Assembly: GCF_000469345.1 (NCBI RefSeq) | Contig: NZ_KI271151.1 | Coordinates: forward strand, 1-40,285 | Origin: Eubacterium ramulus ATCC 29099 | GTDB taxonomy: Bacteria; Bacillota; Clostridia; Lachnospirales; Lachnospiraceae | Direction: 5' to 3' | Length of the DNA: 40,285 nt | Shown here: positions 16,713 through 24,473 of the stretch, piece by piece | Layout of the letters: the number at the start of each line of letters is the position of its first letter | Numbering within the stretch: position 1 is the stretch's first letter | Notes under the pieces: model-generated | Told to the model about the DNA's origin: nothing | The model's input: only the letters and a program-made list of their open reading frames with translations | Databases searched by the model: none | Translations under genes and position numbers: made by a program

Positions 16713-16811
16713 TTGGAAACATTTTTGACCATGCTTGTACTCAATTTTCACACTCCTCAGCAAGCCCCAAAGGTTCCTAATCCTAAATTGAGGAAGCTTA
16801 CCGCAATATAA
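16713..16811 (+). CDS. Possible 32-residue small protein beside the Septu genes
   Basis: A TTG codon at 16713 is preceded, 5 nt away, by AGGAGGTGG, one of the strongest ribosome binding sites in the window. The frame encodes METFLTMLVLNF, a hydrophobic segment, then a Pro/Lys-rich tail ending in NPKLRKLTAI. A perfect hairpin with a T-run follows at 16850, so a short transcription unit is plausible. The shape (short hydrophobic start, basic tail) recalls small membrane-active peptides, but I do not recognise the family and see no clear promoter. It reads toward the convergent HNH gene. Confidence 0.4.
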   Translation: METFLTMLVLNFHTPQQAPKVPNPKLRKLTAI

Positions 16812-16849
16812 GTCTTTGTGCAATAATAAAATTGAGGCAAAATTAGGAT

Positions 16850-16879
16850 GGTACTTGAATAATTGCACATTCAAGTACC
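16850..16879 (+). terminator. Hairpin terminator after the 32-residue ORF
   Basis: GGTACTTGAA pairs perfectly with TTCAAGTACC around a 10-nt loop, followed on the plus strand by AATTTTTATTT. It also lies 20 nt after the HNH gene stop and could serve that gene, though the minus-strand T-run is poor. Confidence 0.65.
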
Positions 16880-16898
16880 AATTTTTATTTCTCTAAAA

Positions 16899-17585
16899 TC
16901 AATCTTTTTTCGGAATATACTTTTCTATCTCTGAAAACATTTCGTTGTCCCAGATCAGCCATCTTTTAAATGCAGTAAATTCAGAACTATTATTGAGTTC
17001 TCTTTTCAAGAGTTCTCCTATATCGTCTTTTTCCACCGCATCTTCCGCTTCCTGATACTCTCTTACATACTCTTTGAATTTTGAGAGATTCTTTCGCAAA
17101 TTTTTTCGTATGATCTGCGCCTCTATCTTTTTCTGCGGTGTCGTTCCATAATATACATCTTCAAGCAGAGAAACCGTCTGTTCCACTTCCTCATCATCAG
17201 AAACCAATGGCGTAAATTCCAGTTTTTCCTCTGCACCAAAATAGCCTTTTTTACGAAATGCAATTAATTGTTCCACTGAACGCTTTGTACAATCTAAAAT
17301 CGGCTCATACTTGTCAGATTTTATATTATTACAATGCGCACACGCCCAAAACAATTTGTTCCAGTCATATTTCAACCGTGCATTGCCATGATGCGGTATT
17401 AAATGTTCAATCTGATACGATGTAGCGTGTTTATTTTCACAGATGTAACATTTTCCATAAAATACTGCTTTTAACGCACGATTTACATTTTCTGTATTAT
17501 AAGAATTTCCACGCTGACTTGCTTCCTCTAAATCCTTAATTGCAAGCTGTGTCTGTGCGGTATCTTTTCTTTTAATTCTGATCAT
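16899..17585 (-). CDS. ptuB: HNH endonuclease, Septu-type (PtuB-like)
   Basis: A 228-residue HNH nuclease. The zinc pairs are Cys46/Cys49 (CYIC) and Cys82/Cys85 (CAHC); Glu60-His61 (IEHLIPHH), Asn76 and Asn86 complete the beta-beta-alpha metal site. The rest is a charged helical tail. It overlaps the ATPase gene by 14 nt, which implies coupled translation. A two-gene ATPase-HNH pair is the Septu (PtuAB) anti-phage plan, in which PtuB is the effector nuclease. No reverse transcriptase or retron RNA is visible next to it, so a retron I-A/Eco7-type system is unlikely. Stand-alone HNH plus AAA pairs of other kinds cannot be excluded. Confidence 0.8.
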   Translation of the reverse strand: MIRIKRKDTAQTQLAIKDLEEASQRGNSYNTENVNRALKAVFYGKCYICENKHATSYQIEHLIPHHGNARLKYDWNKLFWACAHCNNIKSDKYEPILDCTKRSVEQLIAFRKKGYFGAEEKLEFTPLVSDDEEVEQTVSLLEDVYYGTTPQKKIEAQIIRKNLRKNLSKFKEYVREYQEAEDAVEKDDIGELLKRELNNSSEFTAFKRWLIWDNEMFSEIEKYIPKKD

Positions 17586-18822
17586 TTAATTTTCTTCTCC
17601 GCTCAATATCCTCAAACTTCTCTTTTGCTGTTCCTGAAAGTTCCGAAGACATATTTTTCAATTTGATTCTGAGTTCTGCCCGCTCTGCTCGTTCCTCCTC
17701 TGTCACTTCATCACTGAAGCAAAGGATTTCATACCTTGCCAATTGTTTTTTTAATTCATCAGAATATTCATCCGCTTCAAAATATCCTTCTGCAAGATCA
17801 TCGGAAGAAAATGCCGATAAATTATCCAATGCAACATGTCTCTCCAAATCATAAGCCCTTGCATTTGAAATAGAATTCAAAATATAAGGAGAATGTGTTG
17901 TCACAATGAATTGGATTTTGGGGAAAAATTCTGTTAAAAACGGAAGGATCTTTTTCTGTAATTCAATATGAAGATGTGTCTCCAACTCATCAATCAGAAC
18001 AATTCCCTGATAATTATACTGACTCAGTTCATCCCCTAACAGCCAATTCTTATCCATTCGCAGAATTAAATCCGAAACCATATAAATAATGGAAGAATAT
18101 CCATCCGATAATTCATTAAAACCAAATGGTTCTCGTCCATTCTGACAAATTTTAAAATTATAGCGCTTATAGTCGTATTCTAGATGGACAGACTGCTCAT
18201 CCAGTAAAATTCTCAATGCTGATTCAAATCTGTCAAACCACTTCTGAATCATTTGCGCAACAGATTCATCGCCTGCATTTTGTGCATAAGATTGCTGCGT
18301 TTTCAAATGTACCATATATTTAAGCAAAACTGCTCCTGCACTATTATCTATTCTGTATGCTTTGGACAATTCAATATTTTCTACCCCATTCGGTACATCA
18401 AATTGTGCTTTTCGTTCAGATGGAAAATATGCCATTATAAATTTTCCATCTTGGTATGCCTTTTCTATGCCATCGCATTCATTCAGGGTAATTCGAACAC
18501 CATCGCTATATTTTGCAATTTCATCTGCATAAATTCTATACCGCTTTTCAGCTTCATATTTATCGTTCTCACTGGCTGCAGATTCTATATTAACCTTGGC
18601 TCTATTTAATGCATCTTTATAAAACCCTCTCAACTTAGAAAATTTTTCATCATTTATGGCCTTCAAAAATTTTTCTATCTCTAACAACAACGATGTCTTT
18701 CCTGAACCATTTTTTCCTGTCAGCAGAAGATGCTGGCGTTTCGTCGAATCCAGTTGTATTTTTATATCCGACAAATGATACAATTTGTCTATATCAATCT
18801 CACTGATAAAATATTCTTTCAC
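17572..18822 (-). CDS. ptuA: AAA/OLD-like ATPase, Septu-type (PtuA-like)
   Basis: A 416-residue SMC/ABC-like AAA_15/AAA_21 ATPase. Walker A GKNGSGKT is at residues 36-43, an ABC-signature-like LSDGYSSII is near 230, Walker B IVLIDELETHLH near 275, and the switch His is in VTTHSPYILNS near 305. The region after Walker A is a charged helical insertion. This is the sensor and ATPase partner of Septu systems. The start is a GTG at 18822 with GGAGG 7 nt upstream; a longer GTG start at 18843 has no site. The HNH gene follows with a 14-nt overlap. The 320-bp gap upstream, 18823-19143, holds repeat copy 2 and terminator copy 2. Confidence 0.82.
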   Translation of the reverse strand: MKEYFISEIDIDKLYHLSDIKIQLDSTKRQHLLLTGKNGSGKTSLLLEIEKFLKAINDEKFSKLRGFYKDALNRAKVNIESAASENDKYEAEKRYRIYADEIAKYSDGVRITLNECDGIEKAYQDGKFIMAYFPSERKAQFDVPNGVENIELSKAYRIDNSAGAVLLKYMVHLKTQQSYAQNAGDESVAQMIQKWFDRFESALRILLDEQSVHLEYDYKRYNFKICQNGREPFGFNELSDGYSSIIYMVSDLILRMDKNWLLGDELSQYNYQGIVLIDELETHLHIELQKKILPFLTEFFPKIQFIVTTHSPYILNSISNARAYDLERHVALDNLSAFSSDDLAEGYFEADEYSDELKKQLARYEILCFSDEVTEEERAERAELRIKLKNMSSELSGTAKEKFEDIERRRKLNDQN

Positions 18823-18968
18823 GTTAAATCCTCCATTTTCCACACATCTCCTCTATTACTATTAGGTCAAACTAATTTCGTTTATTGTATTCTTCTTTAA
18901 AAATTCTATTCCAGATAAAAACAACTCCGTCACAATGATATTTTATTGTATCATGCCATGAAGTTATT

Positions 18969-19040
18969 GTAAATCGAACATTCGCAATCCACTTCCGTTA
19001 CTTGCTCATAAACACATTCTCTTTGCGGTTTGCGTTCAAA
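18969..19040. repeat. Two-hairpin interspersed repeat, copy 2 (degenerate)
   Basis: It aligns along its length to 6645-6715 (shared ACATTCGCAATCC, TACTTGCTCAT and TGCGTTCA blocks), with many substitutions that weaken both hairpins. It lies between the start of the defence module and terminator copy 2. Confidence 0.65.
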
Positions 19041-19067
19041 GTGATCATTCCAAAATCTGAGAGAAAA

Positions 19068-19103
19068 GAGACTCAGCCCAGTCATTACACTAAGCTAAGC
19101 CTC
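19068..19103. terminator. Repeated bidirectional terminator, copy 2
   Basis: GAGACTCAGC pairs imperfectly with GCTAAGCCTC. On the minus strand the stem is followed by TCTCTTTTCTC, 40 nt after the esterase stop, so it probably ends the rhamnoside operon. It is in the same orientation as copy 1, and the two copies bracket the defence module. Confidence 0.65.
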
Positions 19104-19143
19104 TTAATTATTCTATTCTTGTATTATTTTACTCTTGCAGTAT

Positions 19144-20064
19144 TTAAAAATGTTTTTTGATAAACTCCAGACACTCCTGTGAAGCCTGTGCGATTTTTCC
19201 GTTTCGGATCATCTCTTTGACATCATCCCCAAGGAAATCCATCTCTCCCTCACTGATTTTTCCAAAACCACTCTCATAAAAACCATGCGGCATTCCTATC
19301 GTCACCATATCATCCACACCGACACCTACATTTCGCAGCATCTCCGCATATTTCTGTCCTTCTGCTTTCAGATTGTCCTGATCCGCATAACAAATGATGG
19401 TTTTCGGAAGTCCTTCTAATTCTTTTTTTTCAGCAAAAACAGGGGAGACTAGCGGAACTTTGGCTTCCTCCGGTTTACGATGCAATTCATTAAATACATA
19501 CTTGATCGGTCCTTCCAGGCTTCCTTTTCCTTTGCTGTCAGGATCTGTCGCAGAATCCAGAAACGGATACATAAGAATCTGTCTCTGAAAAAGATGATTC
19601 TTTTGTTGATTTGCATACAGGCAGACAGATGCTGCCAGATTTGCTCCGGCGCTGCATCCCATCACAGAGATATCATTTTTATTGATACCATATTCTTCTG
19701 CGTTATTCTGAAAATAAACAGCTGCATCATAGGCATCCGCAAGGGCCTCTCTCCACTGGTAATCCGGACTCTTTCGGTATTCAACAGATGCCACGGCAGC
19801 TCCAAGCTGTGCCCCCGTCTCGCTCCACATAGCATCATTCATAGCACATCCTCCAAACAGAAATCCACCGCCGTGGAAACCAAGAATCAACGGTGCATGT
19901 TCTTTCTCTGATGGATAAAAAACCACGTCGATCTGTCGATCCGGCTGTGTAATCTGCAGTCGTTTACCAGTCACCGGAACGATTTTGTTGATCCGGCGCA
20001 TCTCTGCCGCTTCTTTGCAAACTGCTTCTTTTACCTGTTCGATCACTTCTCTTGGATATCCCAT
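19144..20064 (-). CDS. Alpha/beta hydrolase (HSL-like esterase)
   Basis: A 306-residue alpha/beta hydrolase fold-3 esterase without a signal peptide. The oxyanion-hole motif HGGG begins at residue 64, the nucleophile is Ser138 in GCSAG, the acid is Asp228 or Asp230 (YADQDNL), and the base is His260 (MPHGFYE). It is last in the order transporter, rhamnosidase, esterase, so deacylation of acylated rhamnosides in the cytoplasm is a reasonable guess. The start at 20064 has AAGGGG 7 nt upstream; the longer start at 20100 has none. A 318-bp gap separates it from the rhamnosidase, most of it the inserted repeat at 20200-20382. Confidence 0.82.
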   Translation of the reverse strand: MGYPREVIEQVKEAVCKEAAEMRRINKIVPVTGKRLQITQPDRQIDVVFYPSEKEHAPLILGFHGGGFLFGGCAMNDAMWSETGAQLGAAVASVEYRKSPDYQWREALADAYDAAVYFQNNAEEYGINKNDISVMGCSAGANLAASVCLYANQQKNHLFQRQILMYPFLDSATDPDSKGKGSLEGPIKYVFNELHRKPEEAKVPLVSPVFAEKKELEGLPKTIICYADQDNLKAEGQKYAEMLRNVGVGVDDMVTIGMPHGFYESGFGKISEGEMDFLGDDVKEMIRNGKIAQASQECLEFIKKHF

Positions 20065-20199
20065 AATTTCCCCTTTCCAATAATGCAGAGCACAACTCAT
20101 GCCCTACATTACTTATCCACTATTATTTACATGCTATTTTTCAATATTGTACACATAACCGATAAATTTGAATATGTTCATGACTTCATATTTACAGAA

Positions 20200-20382
20200 G
20201 ATGCCAGGGTCAAAAGCCTGAAACCACGATGTGCTTGCACAGGAGTGGTTTTATGGCTTAATGACCCGCCCTGATATGAGCATAAAAGTGGAGCGTCAGC
20301 TTCACGATATGCGAATATTGGGTAGAATTGTGGGAGTACGAAGTACGGAACAATTCGTAAGGCATCTTTTGACCCCAACATC
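20200..20382. mobile_element. MITE-like structured repeat, copy B, with target duplication
   Basis: This 183-bp copy of the 5007 repeat starts GATGCCAGGGTCAAAAG. Its far end, read as the complement, is GATGTTGGGGTCAAAAG, so the ends are 17-bp inverted repeats with 3 mismatches. It is flanked on both sides by the 8-bp direct repeat TTACAGAA (20192-20199 and 20383-20390). It encodes no protein and contains the TGCTTGCA hairpin. The right-hand TTACAGAA includes the rhamnosidase stop codon, so the insertion landed at the very end of that gene without changing the protein. Which transposase moved it is unknown. Confidence 0.75.
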
Positions 20383-22719
20383 TTACAGAATCGTATACTC
20401 AATATTTTCCGGAACATCAGCTTCCACTTTTACTTCACCATTTTCCCGTGTCACATGCACCGTAATTTTTCCTTTTACGGAGTTATAGCTGCAGGTAAAT
20501 TCATTCATACTCTCCGGCAGATACGGTGCGATTTCGATTCTGCCAAATCCCGGCTCCAGCGAACGGATACCAGCCAGTCCATTGTAATACCACTCGATGA
20601 TGTGTCCCATCATATCATGGCAGTGGCTTCTCGGATTCTGCTCCCAGTATTCACCCAGTGTTGTCTCACCATCCAGTACAAATGCGTAGTAGCTCGGATG
20701 CTGGGTTCTGGTGATAAACTGACAGATCAGATCGTTCATACCATATTTTCTCGCAGTCTGAATAATATATGGCAGTCCGACCTCCCCGCTGATGAACACA
20801 CCTTTTTCTTCCAGTGTCTGACGGAAGGTACGTACCACATCTTCCACCTTATCTTCCGGAACCATGCCCCAATACAACGGCAATGCCTCTGCGGCCTGCG
20901 TCATGCAAATCTCATCTTTGTGATCCCATGCCTGATAATACCAGTATCCATCCTGCGGGTGCTGCACCAGTAGTTTTTCATTATAATTTGCTTTGATTTC
21001 TTCTGCCAGTTCTGTAAATTCTGCCTGCTCCTCCGTTTTTCCGAGAATGCCTGCAAAGTATGCCATTGTCTTGCTGTCTGCATACAAAAATGCAGTCTCA
21101 ACATTCTCGCGCAGCAATGCGTGTTCCGGATTTCCCCAGTCACCGAGACCGTGATGGATAAATCCTTCTTCATCGCGAAGAGCCGCTTCATGACCCAGAT
21201 ATTTTTTTCCTGCCTCATAGTTATCACGAATGATCTGCTCATCTCCATAAAACATATAATGCCAGTAGGTTCCAAGGATGCTTGTACTGCCCCACGGAAT
21301 AATATCATAAAAACTTCCCATTCCCGGTACCGGAAGTACATTCGGGATATAGCATGGACTCTGAGATGGCATCAGTCCATCCCCCGGATAAAACCGTCCG
21401 CCCTGCCCGTCAGAAAAGCTGTCCTCTGCCGTATGCTGATCCATGCGAAGATCCGTCAGAAATTTGTTCCAAAGACGATCAGAACGCTTCATATACATAA
21501 TTGACGGTGCCATCAGATGGTTTGGCTCCTGCCATGCAAACCGCTCAATGGTCGGACAGTCCGTATGTACACTGAGCATATTTGCTTCCACAGCTTTCTC
21601 CACCAAGTCATAAATCTGATTGTAACGCTCATCATCACAGTGAAAACTTCCATCCCTCTGCCATGCACTGGAAATCGCATCTCCATACATATTGCGAAGT
21701 TCTGTATGTTCATCCAGTCCTTCCACCCCAAAGTAACGTCCCGCAAAATAAGTGAATTTCATACGGAATGTTTCCCAGATATCATCCTGTCCAATGACAT
21801 AGGTAATACAGTTGTCGATCAGGACCCAGTTTTTCGCCATCTGATCCACATCACCGTTTTTATCCAGTTTTTCTGCCACATAAAAACGCAGTTTCGTTCC
21901 TTTTTTGCCTTTTACATCAAACTGCAGCATACCGGAAATATTTTGTCCCAGATCGTAAATATCGCGATGAATACTGCCGGTTTTCTGATCCTCTGCTGCA
22001 ACATTCTCTGCATCTATATCAGATTCCTGCTGTTCTGTCATATCCAGAGATTTATCCGCTTCCACGCTGTGAATATATTTTGCCTCGTAGCGCCTGATCA
22101 CTTTGATAGCCGGCTGATCCTGCTCTACAAGTGTTCCAGTCGGTGCCTGCACCTCTGCCACCTGCTGTGCAGCTGCCCAGCCACTGTCATCAAAGCCGGC
22201 AATGTCCCAGCCTGCAGGATAAGCCGCTCCATCGGCTGTCTCAGAACCATACACATTGCTCATAGTAATCTCATGCGGTTTTACCTTAAAAGAATCATCC
22301 GCATAAACTGTCTCACTGGTTCCATCCGCATATTCCACCGTCAGTTCCAGTGCCAGTACAAGGCTCTCGCCAAACGCCTCATACGGATTCGGATTTGGCG
22401 GCATAAAAGGTGGAAAATGGAAACTGTAATGCTCGTTCTGCATCAGAAACCAGCCGTTTCCGACTTCCGCTCCGATCACATTTTTCCCTTTTTTCAGATC
22501 ATCCGTCACATCAAATGTTACATACTGGATTCGTTTTTTATAATTTGTCCAGCCCGGATCCAGCTCGTGATCTCCTACCTTCTGCCCGTTGATATGAAAA
22601 ATGAATTGTCCCAGACCGCAGACTGCTGCCCTGGCCTTACAGATTTCCTTTGTCAGATGAATTTCTTTTCTTGCATAAAACGGTTTTCCGCTTCCATCTG
22701 TAATCCATTGATTTTTCAT
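20383..22719 (-). CDS. Alpha-L-rhamnosidase (GH78)
   Basis: A 778-residue family 78 glycoside hydrolase. N-terminal beta domains (ARAAVCGLGQFIFHINGQKVGDHELDPGW region, about residues 30-60) are followed by the (alpha/alpha)6 catalytic domain from about residue 350. VHTDCPTIERFAWQEPNHL corresponds to the conserved DCPxRERxGW active-site block, and LGEYWEQNPRSHCHDMMGH to the later conserved block with the catalytic His and Glu region. There is no signal peptide, so it acts inside the cell on imported rhamnosides. I start at the ATG at 22719; the longer frame to 22842 reads through a hairpin. The gene follows the GPH transporter. Confidence 0.88.
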   Translation of the reverse strand: MKNQWITDGSGKPFYARKEIHLTKEICKARAAVCGLGQFIFHINGQKVGDHELDPGWTNYKKRIQYVTFDVTDDLKKGKNVIGAEVGNGWFLMQNEHYSFHFPPFMPPNPNPYEAFGESLVLALELTVEYADGTSETVYADDSFKVKPHEITMSNVYGSETADGAAYPAGWDIAGFDDSGWAAAQQVAEVQAPTGTLVEQDQPAIKVIRRYEAKYIHSVEADKSLDMTEQQESDIDAENVAAEDQKTGSIHRDIYDLGQNISGMLQFDVKGKKGTKLRFYVAEKLDKNGDVDQMAKNWVLIDNCITYVIGQDDIWETFRMKFTYFAGRYFGVEGLDEHTELRNMYGDAISSAWQRDGSFHCDDERYNQIYDLVEKAVEANMLSVHTDCPTIERFAWQEPNHLMAPSIMYMKRSDRLWNKFLTDLRMDQHTAEDSFSDGQGGRFYPGDGLMPSQSPCYIPNVLPVPGMGSFYDIIPWGSTSILGTYWHYMFYGDEQIIRDNYEAGKKYLGHEAALRDEEGFIHHGLGDWGNPEHALLRENVETAFLYADSKTMAYFAGILGKTEEQAEFTELAEEIKANYNEKLLVQHPQDGYWYYQAWDHKDEICMTQAAEALPLYWGMVPEDKVEDVVRTFRQTLEEKGVFISGEVGLPYIIQTARKYGMNDLICQFITRTQHPSYYAFVLDGETTLGEYWEQNPRSHCHDMMGHIIEWYYNGLAGIRSLEPGFGRIEIAPYLPESMNEFTCSYNSVKGKITVHVTRENGEVKVEADVPENIEYTIL

Positions 22720-22766
22720 TGATTTTAATACACCTTTCTTTTCTACTACGCTTTCTTCAACCACCA

Positions 22767-22791
22767 AAAGGGCATGTACAAATGCCCCTTT
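22767..22791 (-). terminator. Hairpin between transporter and rhamnosidase
   Basis: On the minus strand AAGGGGCAT pairs with ATGCCCTTT around a 6-nt loop, then TTGGTGG. With no long T-run it may be a partial terminator that lowers expression of the downstream genes. Confidence 0.45.
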
Positions 22792-22862
22792 GATTTGTAT
22801 GTATTCACGGAATCTTATAAATGAAATTCTCCAGGAATACATTTTTTATTTGGTTTATGGTT

Positions 22863-24215
22863 TTAGTTAGCTTTCTCACTATTCGCAGTAAGTTCCTGCA
22901 TCTTTTTCTCCGGATAGAACTGGATGAAAATAATATACAGAACGGATGCTGCCAGTGGAACGAGGAAACGAACGGAATTAATACCGATCAGAACTGCTTC
23001 CGGCTCCTGCCCGATAGCATTTGCGATATAACCGGTTGCTGCCAGAACACCTGCAAGGATCGCATTGGAAATAGCTGTTCCACATTTGTAGGAGAAACCA
23101 CCAATAGCAGAAATCGTACCATTCAGCTGTTCACCGGTTGTTTTGTATACATAATCTGTCATTCCGAAAACAGTCATCGGACGAAATGCATTTGTCATGG
23201 TAGAGAACATACATGCAATAAATGTCAGGATATACAGTGCCGGAATGGATTTTCCACCAACAAAGAACAGAATCAGATAACATACGCAGGCAATAACCTG
23301 TGTAAATGTAACTGCTTTTTTCATACTTCCTTTTACTTTTCTAAGGAGAATCGGCATCAGCACCATAACACCTACCATACCACTGATGGAGATCACTAAC
23401 ATGTAAGTAGCGATCAGGCCAGGATTCATCAGATAGTACATGCAATAAAAAACAGAAGATGACATGATAATCTGAAACAGGATACATCCTACACACCAGA
23501 ATGCGATCATCGGATACATCTCTTTTACTTTCAGAAGCTTTCCTGCACTTTTAAATACATGCTCTTCGTGTGTCATATCAACCGTATGACGTTCCTTACA
23601 TTTTGCAAATGCGATCCAGCTTGTAATACACATCAAAATCGCACCGATGGCTACTAATACCATATATCCTTTTGCCGGATTATCTCCACCGATCACATTT
23701 ACAAAATTTGTTGTAAAAGATGTTACAATAAGGATCATGATGGATGCGATAAACGTTGCCAGAGAAATGACATCATTTCGCTCCATCTCATTTCTGGACA
23801 TCGTTGGAAGGATTGCATAATATGGAATCTCGATGGCTGTTACAAGCATTCCATAACAGATATAAAGTACCGCTGCATAAACAATTTTTCCGGTAGTGCT
23901 CAGATCCGGTGCTGCAAACAACAGAACGGATACGATGGATAATGGCAGCGGAATCAGTAACAGATACGGACGGTAAGTACCCCAGCGGCTCTTTGTACGG
24001 TCTGCCAGTCCACCCATGATTGGATCATTGATAGCATCCCAGACAGTTGCGGCTGTCATAATGACACCTGCTGCTGCGGCCGGTACTCCAAATACATCTG
24101 TCATAAAGATCAAAATGTATGTACTTACCAGCGCCGTGATAAACTGACGGCCGGTAGCCTGTCCAAGTGCCCAGCTGATTCGTTCAGACATAGACAATTC
24201 TTTTTTCTCATTCAT
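22863..24215 (-). CDS. GPH-family sugar:cation symporter
   Basis: A 450-residue, 12-helix major-facilitator protein of the glycoside-pentoside-hexuronide group. ATVWDAINDPIMGGLADRTKSRWGTYRPYLL in the first half is the family signature, with the conserved Asp pair in helix 2 (INDPIMG) and the RWG-RP loop. It would carry rhamnosides or oligosaccharides with Na+ or H+ into the cell, where the GH78 enzyme cleaves them. It is the first gene of the leftward operon, divergent from the AraC-GH39 gene. The 257-bp gap between them is very AT-rich; I found no confident -35/-10 pair on the minus strand. GAGAGG precedes the ATG. Confidence 0.9.
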   Translation of the reverse strand: MNEKKELSMSERISWALGQATGRQFITALVSTYILIFMTDVFGVPAAAAGVIMTAATVWDAINDPIMGGLADRTKSRWGTYRPYLLLIPLPLSIVSVLLFAAPDLSTTGKIVYAAVLYICYGMLVTAIEIPYYAILPTMSRNEMERNDVISLATFIASIMILIVTSFTTNFVNVIGGDNPAKGYMVLVAIGAILMCITSWIAFAKCKERHTVDMTHEEHVFKSAGKLLKVKEMYPMIAFWCVGCILFQIIMSSSVFYCMYYLMNPGLIATYMLVISISGMVGVMVLMPILLRKVKGSMKKAVTFTQVIACVCYLILFFVGGKSIPALYILTFIACMFSTMTNAFRPMTVFGMTDYVYKTTGEQLNGTISAIGGFSYKCGTAISNAILAGVLAATGYIANAIGQEPEAVLIGINSVRFLVPLAASVLYIIFIQFYPEKKMQELTANSEKAN

Positions 24216-24473
24216 TTACTCATACCTCTCTTTCGGTTTTTTGCTAAACCTGTGTGCTCGTTTCTATGTCCATAATCTTACGGATTTTTTCCGGTTTTGG
24301 CTTGTCCAAACAGAACTTTTTTCTGGCTTTTTTCAGTTGTTTTATTCTACTCTGTTTTTTTAACCTTATATTTCTACCCTTATTTATGCATTTTATATTA
24401 TTTTTCTTCCATTTATGTTATACTATTTTCTATTATCATTTCAAAAACTTACATTATAAAAGGAGATTTTATC

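Noticed and set aside
16671-16874. 67-codon minus-strand ORF opposite the small TTG ORF
   Set aside because: It runs through the terminator hairpin, has no ribosome binding site, and has low-complexity composition.
16616-16898. Retron non-coding RNA next to the ATPase-HNH pair
   Set aside because: No reverse transcriptase frame is present, and the two hairpins here are better explained as terminators.
21517-22722. Long plus-strand ORFs inside the rhamnosidase, ClpB and rhamnulokinase genes
   Set aside because: They are antisense shadows. The opposite strand in each case holds a full-length gene with catalytic motifs.
24297-24473. Longer start for the AraC-GH39 protein with hydrophobic N-terminus
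   Set aside because: The extra 59 residues read AT-rich promoter DNA. AAAGGAG at the ATG at 24474 gives a normal cupin start, so this is not a membrane protein.
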